A DNA stretch of 64,000 bases from Branchiostoma floridae (Eukaryota; Chordata; Leptocardii; Amphioxiformes; Branchiostomatidae): contig NC_049986.1 of NCBI RefSeq assembly GCF_000003815.2, positions 15,021,811 to 15,085,810 of the forward strand, read 5' to 3'. Positions 1 to 11,347 of the stretch are shown one piece after another. The notes under the pieces were generated by a model. The model was not told the origin of the DNA, did no database searches, and saw only the letters and a list, made by a program, of their open reading frames with translations. Within the stretch, counting starts at the first letter, position 1. Each line of letters opens with the position of its first letter. A program made the position numbers and the translations under genes.

Positions 1-2250
1 GAGAGAAGGCTGTGGAGCCTTTTATAACAGCTTTGCTGAAACAAAAGCTTTTTTGGCTGAAAATACAACTGCTTTTTTTAAAAAAAGGAAGAAATTCCTT
101 ATGTAGAATCTGAGTGCCTCAGAAATGCTTAGCAGAGTGCCTTCTCAACTTTACACTGATTGACATGATGCTTGAGCTTTCAAAAGTACAAGAGTGGAAT
201 CTCAGTGACCCTCAGTGTAAAACTTCTCGGCATTTTGCCTAGAACCCACCAACATTCTTTTGCCTAGAACCCACCAACAATTTGAGCCACAATTCTTTTA
301 CGACTTTTTAATAGACCACTTCCAGTGTTGTATAGAAAAGGTGTCACATCACTCAACAAGATGGCATGTAAGGGGCATTCCTCTTTCTATTGTTGGAGAT
401 GGATAGTAGAAAAAAACTGAGGGACTTTGACTTAAAATAAAGGAGAAAGATTTGGAATCTTGGGATGATCCTAATATAAGAAAGAACATTTTTAAAGATA
501 CAGGATGTATACAGGCTCTTCTCAGACATCTCACTGTTTGTGTGAATGACAAACTGCATTGTAGAATTCCAGCTGATGACGAAACATTTGCTGTGAAAAA
601 ATTTTGAATAGGACAAAAGATACCAAATTGTGTGTCAGCAAAAACATTTGCTGTCACAGCATATTGTCATCTGTAAAACCTGATCTCAACTTAGGAAAGT
701 GATGCTAAAAAGGAAAGAAAAAAAAAACTCAGGATGATGGAAAAAAACCTTCTTCATTTTCACAAACTTGGAATGATTTTTTGGTATGTATACATTATAT
801 ACATATCCACAAAATACTTAGTACACACAAAGTTGCAGCCATTATGTTACACAGCAAGGCTCCGCCTTCGAGGCGGTGCCAAAATATAGTACCTCTGCAC
901 TTCTCCAGTTGATCCAATTGTAAGATTGCTGCTAGAACACTTGAAGAGTGATGGGCCAAGGGTCCATACAAAATGGATTTGAAGCTGTAGTGTTATTATA
1001 GCTTATACTGGCTATCTAAAACTGTACATATTACGAGCACTAAAGGAATATTTTGAAAGAAGTCCTTGATTTTAAGACTGTAAATTTTCTGGTGATCAGA
1101 TAGAGACTACAGAAATGAGTGAAATATTATTGTATGTATATCTTGAACTGTGACTTAATAATTTAAGATTTCCTACTTGAAATGTAACAAGATGAGTGTT
1201 TAGATAGAAACTGTCTCTCTGTGTGCAATTATACACTATTGGATACTGCATGTATCTGTAATTGTTTTAGTTTATTTTGGGTGTATTTTTTTGTTTTGAG
1301 GAGGGTAAATACATATTGATAGCTTCCGTAGTGAGCTGTTTTGGTCTTCAGTAGAATATGTTGTGTGGAACTTCATTCTGCTTGTGTGACTTTCATCGTG
1401 ATGAACATTCTCTTGTGTCTGTGTTTTCAGCACAATTTGACACCCACAAGCTTTATCCCAACAGTGTTGATTACTTCAGTCTGCCTGCAAACGTTGTTTC
1501 TTTAATTGGGAAAAATGTCAAACAGCATTTCTTATATAATGAAGCATAATTGGCACCTCATTACAATGTATGTAGCTTTGGTATATGGTAAGCAACTTTT
1601 TGAGTATGGGGTAGTTTTGGAATTTTTCTAATTCCAAGGGAAGATATACAATGTACCAATGTGACTAGAAATTGTGTCTATCTAGTCAACAGTCTGTACA
1701 CAATGTCACTAAGCAGAGATGGGGTACATGTGTGTACATGTATGGGGTACAAATACCACAGCTGTGTAGCTATAATGGCATCACACAAAGCCTCAGCTCA
1801 CAGCATATTGCGTACAGAACTAGGTCATACCATTAGGTGTAAATGAAACATTCAGTTTGTTGTCATTTTATGTCACTTGCCAGGTCACATAAGTCTTACC
1901 TGTAATGTACTTTTTTGCTGTACAGGCCAGTGATGTAACAAATTCACTCTAGTACATTCATATAAAATCTGAGTGTTTTATGTAAGGACATTCATTTTGT
2001 TAAGTAGACAATTGCAAGACATAAATGTTGCAAGAAACCACTTTTGTCACATAAACTGGCAAGTTGATACAAGTAGGATTTTATTTTCTGTGTGCTGCCT
2101 CGTTTTGTCCACCATATAGCGTCCTTTAGGAAGTCTTGGAGTCACAAGTTTGTTTTTGGCTGTGAAACGTGTTGATGTATTTGGTAATGATGTGTGTACA
2201 GCGCTTTGCAATATGTGTGAAGTACCCGCAGGTGTGGGTACAATAAAGCT
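1..2250 (+). other. Probable 3' UTR of an upstream plus-strand gene
   Basis: This AT-rich stretch has no convincing coding frame on either strand; the open frames present are short and lack family motifs. It ends at an AATAAA signal (about 2242-2247) followed within 40 bases by a GT/T-rich run, as expected downstream of a polyadenylation site. I infer a long 3' UTR of a plus-strand gene whose coding part lies left of the window. A short 23-base direct duplication sits at about 234-281. Without transcript data this could equally be plain intergenic DNA. Confidence 0.4.
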
Positions 2251-2911
2251 TGGAAATTGATTTTAGTGGGATGTGTCTTTTTACTGATGTTCCCTATTTT
2301 ATTTTTAAAGGCTGGGCCAATAGCCCAATGTTTGCCTTGCATTGGGCTTCACTCTCATGAGAAAGAGTTACTATCTTGTGCTTCCGTAGCATCTGCTTGG
2401 AGATTACCATGCTCACACAATATAAATCCTACCAAAGTGAAACTGATTTCTATAAGATGTGTTACCTATAAAAGACCTTGTATATTCTGGTGTACATGAC
2501 CAAATCATTGAGAAATTGAATCAAGTTTTCATTGAACTTTATTCAAGTGACCTCATAAATTTTTCTCCACAGCTCACAGACTGCTCCAGAGTGATTCTAC
2601 AGTTAAGTTGTGAATATTACAGTTTCGTTCTGTCAACATTGCTACATGTAACTGGTGAAGATTTTACAACAAATTGGAGTGGAAAAAAATTTTCATCTTC
2701 TCGCCTTTATCACTGTAACCAATGGAAGAAAGGCAAACCTACCCCCTCTTACACAAATTTGACCCTTCTATTACATTTTGTATTTTCTAGTCTAACAGGA
2801 TGTTGTAATTGGATTTCCTTCTAATACGTAATCTTTCACAAAGACATGGAGACAACAGGTTTGTCTGATGTACATTAACATATCATCTTTCCTCCTACAC
2901 AGAGTATGAGT
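2251..2911. other. Intergenic region between the left 3' end and the PSMB7 stop codon
   Basis: No gene is seen. At about 2389-2405 there is a copy of a 17-base motif (ATCTGCTTGGAGATTA core) that recurs as the terminal inverted repeat of a short transposable element at 27728-27856 and alone at about 30485 and 33790. The right part holds the PSMB7 3' UTR (minus strand). Confidence 0.4.
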
Positions 2912-5900
2912 TTACGACGTGTCCATTGCTTCTCCAGTAACAGTTGTTTCAATATCGATGGGTAGACTGCGTACACTCTTAGTCAGCACTGCTGTGGTGC
3001 CACGCTTATACTTGTACGACCCTTGCCTGGAAAATGTAAAAAAAAAAACAATCGTCAGCATCATTGTACTGACATAAGACATTTTTCCTAACTTAAAATT
3101 CAGAAATAATTACACAGCTTCATGCAATGCCTCTCAGAGAGTCAACAGATAAAAGTAATTTTTGGAATGGTCCTGAACTTTGATGTGAACCACACGATAC
3201 AAAATTTTACTGGTTTTGTTTGTTTTAACTTTTTGTTATGTGTAATACTAGGACAGTTAGTCAACACGCTACTATACTAGTTGACCTGCCATGGACCCAG
3301 GAGCCAAAAATTAATTTGACATCCAACAGATATATTGGTGTCACTAAATATTGGTATCACTAAAAGTGAAAAGAAACAGACCTGACGCCCTTCTGGTTGG
3401 CGACATCATGAGGCCGGATGTAGTCCACCTTGCCCTTGGTGATGACACAGAGGTCAACGTTTGACCCTGACCCAAGGTCGTTGAAGATGCCGGCAGCGAT
3501 GGCGTCACGGACAAGTTTCTTAGCTTCCTCCAGCTGGGTACAAAGGAGATACATGGTGAGAAACATATTGGGAAACTTTTTCATCAGACATAAGGGTACA
3601 TGTACCATGTTAATTAGATTGTTCTAAGTGTTCATCTTGTGTGAAGTTATTAGAACAGTAATGTACAGTAGGACCAGTTACAAATACCTGTCTGTAACTC
3701 TTACATCCTTGATGTTCATAAACTGCTGCCAAAATTTAGAGTACATGTATGATATGTATTACATGTAAGGCCATGCTGGTTTGACTATATGGATGATACT
3801 GTAAAAGAAATCAGTAAAAACTGGTATCTCACCTCCATGTTAGGCTTGAACCTGTCTTCAAACGTTGCCATGGCAGCCAGGGAGCCAGAACCTGCAGAAT
3901 GGTACAACAGTCAGGCAAGGGTGGGGCTAAAGCATGAATCAAACTTTTCCAATTGTCCTACAGGTCAGTTGACGGCACATGTCCATGCACATTAACAGTA
4001 TAGACCCTTCATTGCAGTAAGATGCCAATGTTATAACAGATAGCCATAGTCATGATTATTTGTGACAAAACATTTACGTGTGCATGTGCACATCTCATAA
4101 AGGCAAATAATATATGGCTGTAACTCACCCATACTGACAAAGGGTAGCTTGTCAGTAGACCCATGTGGGTGTGCAAATGAAACTCAACTCACCCATGCTG
4201 ACATAGGGCAGCTTGTCAGTAGACCCATGTGGGTATGCAAATGAAACAACTCACCCATGCTGACATAGGGCAGCTTGTCAGTAGACCCATGTGGGTATAC
4301 AAATGAAACTCAACTCACCCATGCGGACATAGGGCAGCTTGTCAGTAGACCCATGTGGGTGTACAAATGAAGCTCAACTCACCCATGCTGACATAGGGCA
4401 GCTTGTCAGTAGACCCATGTGGGTGTACAGTGTACAGATGAGGGCCTGTGTAGTCCACCCCTCCCAGCACCAAGGCAGCACTGATATATCCTTGGTACCT
4501 GTGCAACACATAATATAACAGTCAGTAACATGTGTTATACCTGTACATGTAGCTCATAATGAACCATATATTTCATGAACTTAGAAACTAAGATATCATG
4601 TAGTATCTTGATTCAGCTCAACCTTCCTATAAACCAGTTGCCACAACTTGTGGTATAAACACAGATGTTAGGCATAGAAAATACAGGTTCATTGTGTGGT
4701 CAAAATTCCAATAATTCCTTTCAAAAAGAGGAATGAATTTTGGACCGTGCTGAAATATTTTTCCTTTGGACGGGAACCTTAAATTCAAGTAACATGCAAA
4801 CATAGGTTTGTAAAATCTACTGCTATGTCAGTATTAAGTATGCCTTCTCCCATTGTCATGCATATCAAGTACATATATTGATAAGCCTACTTGTAACATG
4901 TTCATTTGAACCCAAGGTTATTTCCACATGGTATAGAACATTATGAGAAAACTTCCCATGTCATAATTGATTTGAAGTTTAAACAGCTCACAGTTACCCA
5001 ATTAGTTACATGTACTGAAAAGGGAAGTGATTTTTTTTCCTTGAGAACAAGTCGACAGGTCAGGTTACCTCCACTCACCTGCACACACCTGTACACAAAG
5101 CCCTTTGTGTCTCACCTGAGGTCAACAGTCATGAGTCATACCTCACCACTTCCACTATACCTGTTCCTCTTTCACTTTCTAGCTAAACAATTGGGTATGC
5201 ACTCAAGCACAACTTATCAGTTAAAATATTAGAGCAGTTTATAGCCCAGCCAAGTAACTTGTACCATACAGTCATTAAGTTAACGTATTGTTCCCAAGTG
5301 TTTGACTTCTGCCACATAGACTAGAGAAACCAGCGAAACAGTTTAAGAGAGGACTTGTATATCCAGGTAAGAACATTTTTTGTTGGACAGACTATTCAAA
5401 CCTATAGAAAGCAGAACTGCTCTACTCAAGGCAGACTTTCTATATTGTGTCTTTTAACTGAACCTGAACATTAAAGTAAACTGTACCCATGCATGAAGGT
5501 ACAATAGTGTGTTTTTATTACTGACAGTAGACATTGTATTGTCTGGTGTGTATATGTATTCTATATGTATCAAATTTTTAACCCTTGGTTTGAGTGGTTT
5601 CACTACAAAGAAAATCATATTAATGTATATTTTTCCATATACAGCTAAGTTCAAGTTATACTCAGAAGATGACAACAGCTGAATTGGATAGTACGACAGA
5701 ACTACACAATAACATAAATTAAGTTTATAAAAACCAAATGTAAATGGAAAAGTGGAAGTGCCTGGTAACTACAGTACATGTACTGTACAATGTTATGTAC
5801 ATGTATGTGCCATATTCCATGTTAATGAGCAACTCCTGTGCTCTTTCAGATTCATCTCAATCATAAGAAAGGAAACAACTCATACAACAAGCCAAAATGG

Positions 5901-8900
5901 AAAACCCACAGAAGATGCACAGTATGTACAATTTACTGTGTCTCTGCATGTTTCTACTGTCAGTCAAGGGGGACCAAGTACAATTAGCAAACCCCTATGG
6001 CTGTGAAGAGTGGACCACCCTGGACATACCTGTACCAAACTACAACTGAGCAAAGTGCCAGCTGGCATTCCCTCATCTACTCTTCATTTGGACCTACATG
6101 ACAACAGTATCACACAGCTACAACATCAAGACTTTAGAGCATTGATCAACCTTCAGTCCCTAGATTTAAGGTGGAACGACATAGACCATATCCAAAATGC
6201 AACTTTTGCTCCACTAGCCAACTTGAAGACCCTAAATGTGTCAGGAAACAAAATCCATGTTTCTCTGCTACCTCAGGTAGTGGATTTTCTGCCTTCTCTC
6301 CAACACCTTGAGATATCCCTCAACTGGAAATGGGACGATCCAGTCATGCTGGGGAATAGGACCAGTTTTAAAGGCCTTCGAAATCTGGTTTCTCTAAACC
6401 TGGGTGGGAATGACATTGTTGATGTAAAAGAGAACTCCTTTGATGGACTAGACAAGCTACAGCGTCTCAATCTTAGGAACAATCTCATCTCACATATCAG
6501 CGAAGCAGCCTTCCACCCCCTCAAAGAGTTAGTACACCTGGATCTCTCAAACAACTACCTTTCAGACAACATCCTACAACTGGACAAGCTTTGGACATCA
6601 GTGTTGAATCTGACATATCTTGACTTGTCTGAAAACCTGCTGTCTTTCACACACTTCCCGTTAGCTTTCCAAAACTTGTCCCTCCTGCACACCCTGGACC
6701 TCTCCAGGAATGAGCTGACAAACCTGACGACAGATGACTTTGCACCGCTGTTCTCCACTCCACTACATACCCTTCAGATGGAGCGGAACTCTATCAGTCA
6801 CATCGACCAGGGGCTTCTGACGTCTTTCACAAACCTCAAGTCTCTAAAACTACAGTCGAATCCCATCTTGTTTTCCCAGCTGAAAGAAAAACTTGAGGGG
6901 CTACAGATAGAAGAGTTGACACTGGGAGGAAGCCCTGATTTGGACATCATCACAAGTGAAACATTTCCCTCACTTCCTTCCCTGAAGCACCTGACAGTGA
7001 GTCTGCTTTATGAATGGAGCCCTTCAATCAAATCAAGCAGACTGATGGAGGCAAGCTTCCTCAACCTGCCAAATCTGACACAACTTTCCTTCGAGGACTA
7101 TTCTCTTGTCACAATTGAACCCTACACCTTTACTGGCCTGGAATATTTACAAAGGCTTGAGTTGGGAGAAAACAAGCTCACAGACTTCCTAGCACATGTG
7201 TTTGATGGTTTGTCGTCCCTCACACATCTAGGCCTGGGCAATAATGGCCTCACAGCAGTCAGGGCACACTACTTTCACGGTCTGAAGAATCTGTTTTGGC
7301 TGAATCTTCAGAACAATGAAATCATGTCCATCAAAGAAACAGCCTTCAAAGGCATTGAAAGCCTTCAATATCTTGTTCTGACTTCAAACGATCTCAGCAC
7401 AGTGGCAGGCTTACAGGGCCTTCCTAATCTACGTCATCTTTACTTGGACAGCAATAACTTCACCTTTCTTCAAGCAGGTTCCTTCAGCGGACTGGAGAAG
7501 CTAACACACCTGACTCTCGCTCATAACTGGATCAACAAGATACAGAAGGAAGCTTTTTCTGGCCTTGCAATGCTAAAGTGGCTGAGCTTGGCAGATAACA
7601 GACTTACTAATCTGACGTCCTGGGCATTCGATGGGCTGTCAGCATTAGAGGAAATACAGCTACAGCACAATGTGATTATGGCTGTTGAACCGTACGCTTT
7701 TCATGGCTTAGAACAAATGACAAAACTCAACCTGAAAGGGCACAGCATTGCAACGATCCCTGACAATGCCTTCATGGGTTTACACAACTTAACTGAGCTG
7801 GACCTAAGCGGAAACCAAATCAAGACATTTGGGAAGAAAGCTTTCCATGGTTTAGGTAACCTAAGAGTTTTACAGCTGCAGCAAAATGAGATTACTGTCT
7901 TGGATGAAAATGTCTTCAAACAGGTCTTAGAGCATGTAAGGAAAATTGATATACAGGACAATCCTTTCTTCTGTGATTGCAACCTGTTATGGTTTGTTTT
8001 CAAAGCAAACAGTCAACCACTGAAGGTTGTTGGATGGAATACAAACTCCTTTAAATGTGCTGCACCTCCCAAGGACCAAGGAAAGTCTCTACAAATCCTC
8101 CCTTCTGAGTGTGAACTTGTGTTCATGCCAAACTTATGGCTGGCCAGCTTACTTTCTTCCTTAGGGATCTTCCTGTTTGTGATGACCACCTTCTGTGTGA
8201 ACTACTACAGCTGGAGGTTCCGTGACCTGTGGTTCAGGATGAGACACAGGGACAGGGTGGTGGGAGTCCGGGACGGCGATCACAGGTTCGTCTTTGACGC
8301 CTTCATAGCGCATCACAACGAGGACAGACGGTGGGTTGAGCGAGACCTGTGCCGAAATCTAGAACGTTCTGATAACAGTCCAAACTACCGTCTGTGTCTC
8401 CACCAGCGAGACTTCCAGGCAGGCATTCCCATCATCACCAACATCCGCACGGCTGTGGACGGCAGCAGGAAGATCGTGTGTGTCGTCACCAGGAGCTTCC
8501 TGCGCAGCCGCTGGTGTCAGTTTGAGTTCCAGCTGGCCCAGCACACCATGATCGAGGAGGGAGGGGGGATACGGCTCGTCCTGGTGTTCCTGGAGGACAT
8601 CCCCCGCCCCCTGGTGCAGCAGTACCGCCACCTGCAGGCTGTGGTGGACAGGGACACGTACCTGGAGTGGCCTGACGATCCGAGGGAGCGGCCCCTGTTC
8701 TGGAGGAGGCTGCGAGCTGCGTTAGGACAGCCGTTAGAACAGGAGCCTAACGATCATGACTCTGAGCCAGACCAACAGGGCTTTATGGCATTAATGGAGG
8801 TGTGACAGGCAATGTGCAATAAAAACATCTAATTCTCTAAACTGAGAGTAGGTAAAGACACTAGTTTTAGTAGAGCAGTACTACGAACCTTTGAGAAGAG

Positions 8901-11067
8901 TGAAATCGCTTGGTGATGGTGAATCTGTACATGATTTATGATCTACATTATATGATAAACATTTTCCAAGTAAAAGAGTCAAATGGTGAACTCAGAGATT
9001 TGTTGTTTATATATGTAGGCATTGCTATGCAACTATGCAAAGGTGTATAAATAGGCTTCTTTACAAATCAGTTTTTTCAAAAGTTTTCAAAAGTGAATGA
9101 TATCCCTTAATTTGTGATGAGGCAATATAGAACTAACATTTGAGTAATGCTGTATCCTACAGCACTTTCATCAAAATCTAAGGCACAGACCTGTTTAAAC
9201 TAATTAAAGGCACAACGAATCTTCTTCTTGGTAGTCTTTCCTGATGAACAAGTTAGACACAAATAAAGTTTTAACTTGAGTGTGTTTTACCTGAAGAGGA
9301 ACTGTTTGAGCATCCTGTTGGCCGTGCAGACGCGAGCCTCGCGCCCGGTGGACAGTCGGTGCAGCTCCAGGTTAGAGGAGATCATCTGTGTGGTCATCTC
9401 TGTATCAGCAGCTGTACCAGCACCACAGCAGCTGTGAACAGTTAGTAATAACAGTTGTTAGAATCGGGTTTGCAGACATAAAAAAAGCAAGACTTTACGT
9501 ATGTTGTCTGCAATATACATAGCTTGTATTTCTTAAGCAGGCCAAATTACAAGTCGTTTAATATTTTCTGTAATTTTGATACATTTTCTACAAAATGGAT
9601 TGTAACAAATATACTACTTATATGAGAAAAATGTACCTCTTGCACATGTACCTTCACTCTCATAGAGGAAACAGATATTCACTACTTACAAGTACATGCA
9701 AGCCATATTATAAGTGACATGTTGTTGAGGTTGACAAATAAACCCCAGAAGGACATATATTAAATTCTATTTCTAAAGCAACTGTTACTCGAGTCGTCCA
9801 GTGCTCTGTGTATACTTACTATATGTTAGGAGCGATGAAGTGGATTTTGGAACAGTTCTTGTCTGCCACGATGGTGTCTTCTGTGGCTCTGGTGTCCGCA
9901 CCCAGAATTACACCGTCCTGCAATCAGCAATGGGATGCTTTAGTATTATTGTTTAATTCAATGTTCATTGTTTGATTCAAGTTTAATAGAATGATGTAAT
10001 CCATTGACATTATTTCACATGTAACAGCTAGTTTCTTTCCTTTAATACTCAAACGATTGTTCAGAAGTTAATCTATCACAAGTTAAGTAGCACCTTGCTT
10101 CAGAGGAAAACTAAACAGAAACATCTTGAGACTACAATAAATACCTTAAAGATGATGCCTGCAATTGTAGTTCCAGTCTTTCTGGCTGTGGGCATCTTGA
10201 CACCCTTAGTCTCCAGGTAGGCATTTCTAGATTGGAAAAAGATCATTATACATTTGTAGCTGTAATCAGTAAATCATTACAATGATTTTGTGTACATGTA
10301 AGTTTGTAACTGCAACACATATAAACAGGTAGACACATCATTTAAAATGACGTGCTTGGTAAAATAGAATCTCAACTAAACACAACGTCTTGCTGTCATA
10401 ATCTAGAGGGCACACAACATTTGTGAACTCTCATGAGTCTCTCATGTGCACGAAAATATAATTTCTGTCAATAGAATTTGGCAATATGCAACAGGTCTGA
10501 TATCTTTGGGCTATGGACATTTCTGCCCACCAATTGTGTCAAGGATCTTATTGCTGAACGAAGATGTACGTTGCAAAGCGGACACTTTTTGTGTCTCATG
10601 CAAGGCATGCTTTTTCTAAGACCGACGTTTATATCCTAACAAAAATTTTGTTATTAATAATATTATACACTATTTGCTGTCAAAATTTTGACAACAGATT
10701 TAATTTGTCCTCAAATTTTGCATTCTAATGGCCAAATCAACGATACCCCTTAATATCTTATGGCCAGGGCGTTAACATGTTAACTAATGTTGTTAAGAAA
10801 AAATTGAAATGAAAGCGAACAAAAAATACGTATGGGGGAGGGGGGCACATGACAAAAGTGCTTGCTCATGTGCGATGAAAGAGCACCCTATTCGAATGTC
10901 ATCTAGACCATTATCGTTATGGATAAGAGTTACTATATTTTGCTAGCATCAAGATTAAATTGTTCAGCATTATTTGCTAAAGTCAAAACGTTTCCTTACC
11001 TCTTGCAGTTCTCGAAACTAAAGCCGCCAAGAGAAGGTTCGGCGTACGCAGAGTTTACCGTCGCCAT
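2912..11067 (-). CDS. PSMB7: Proteasome subunit beta type-7 (beta2 catalytic subunit)
   Basis: Eight exons on the minus strand, in coding order: 11067-11000, 10226-10145, 9917-9820, 9431-9291, 4498-4383, 3891-3833, 3533-3382, 3026-2912. They join in phase to 831 nt, giving 276 aa (human PSMB7 is 277). The product is the trypsin-like active subunit of the 20S core. The N-terminal propeptide (GGFSFENC) is followed by the processing site KTG|TTIAG, whose Thr42 would be the catalytic nucleophile. Downstream blocks [65 protein letters not shown] and [11 protein letters not shown] are close to the human protein, and both end in MDTS. Intron 4 (4499-9290) contains a TLR gene on the other strand. The start of intron 5 carries four extra copies of the exon-5 end. 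The start codon lies 280 bp from the divergent GPN1 start, implying a shared promoter. Confidence 0.96.
4123..4440 (-). repeat. Tandem copies of the PSMB7 exon-5 end plus splice donor
   Basis: A 62-64 bp unit is repeated with starts at 4123, 4187, 4249, 4313 and 4377. The last unit is the real 3' end of exon 5 (exon boundary at 4383) with its GTGAG donor. The other four lie inside the following intron in coding order, and each keeps the coding end of the exon and a good donor. The units differ by only a few bases, so the array is young or homogenised. Confidence 0.93.
5897..8805 (+). CDS. Toll-like receptor (LRR ectodomain, TM, TIR), single coding exon with a broken N-terminal frame
   Basis: The main frame runs from 6010 to the stop at 8805 (931 codons). 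It contains an LRRNT cysteine ([16 protein letters not shown]), roughly two dozen leucine-rich repeats, one LRRCT (CDCNLLWF at about residue 655 to Cys701), a transmembrane helix (about 707-732) and a TIR domain (about 755-905) with [16 protein letters not shown] and a C-terminal FW box. A single cysteine cluster next to the membrane is the vertebrate-type layout. The frame has no ATG near its start. An ATG at 5897 in another frame encodes a hydrophobic signal peptide and the first LRRNT cysteine (GCEEW), so the frame changes between about 5992 and 6028. This is either a sequence error, an allele or a young pseudogene. The gene lies wholly in a PSMB7 intron on the opposite strand; poly(A) signals lie at 8818 and 9262. 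A pattern-recognition receptor role follows from the family. Confidence 0.88.
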
Positions 11068-11347
11068 GTTGGAGCGTTTTGTGGGAAGATGGAATAGTTC
11101 ATTGTTACGCTGGGGGTGATAGCCTTTCAACTACATATCAGTAGACCATATTTCTGCATTATCCACGTCTCTAGAACATATCATTCTATAAGATAAAGAT
11201 TTGAAACATTTTCTTTTTATAACTTCATACCAGAAACTGATTAGTAGGGAAATTTGGATGTTACTTTAGACATTTTACTATTTCGTTACTCCCTTGTAAG
11301 TGATAGAATGATCTGACTAGAGGGTTGTGGGTAGAGTATTTTTGAGG
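11068..11347. promoter_or_regulatory. Bidirectional promoter between PSMB7 and GPN1
   Basis: The two start codons face away from each other across 280 bp, so both promoters must lie here or inside the first exons. No TATA box is placed convincingly. Both start codons sit in an ATGGCG context (AACATGGCGAC on the PSMB7 side, GAGGATGGCGG on the GPN1 side), resembling YY1 sites found at housekeeping-gene starts. The function is inferred from arrangement. Confidence 0.6.

Noticed and set aside
5752-6006. 84-aa open frame just before the TLR
   Set aside because: It is out of frame with both the signal peptide and the LRR region and has no features; it is an accidental frame.
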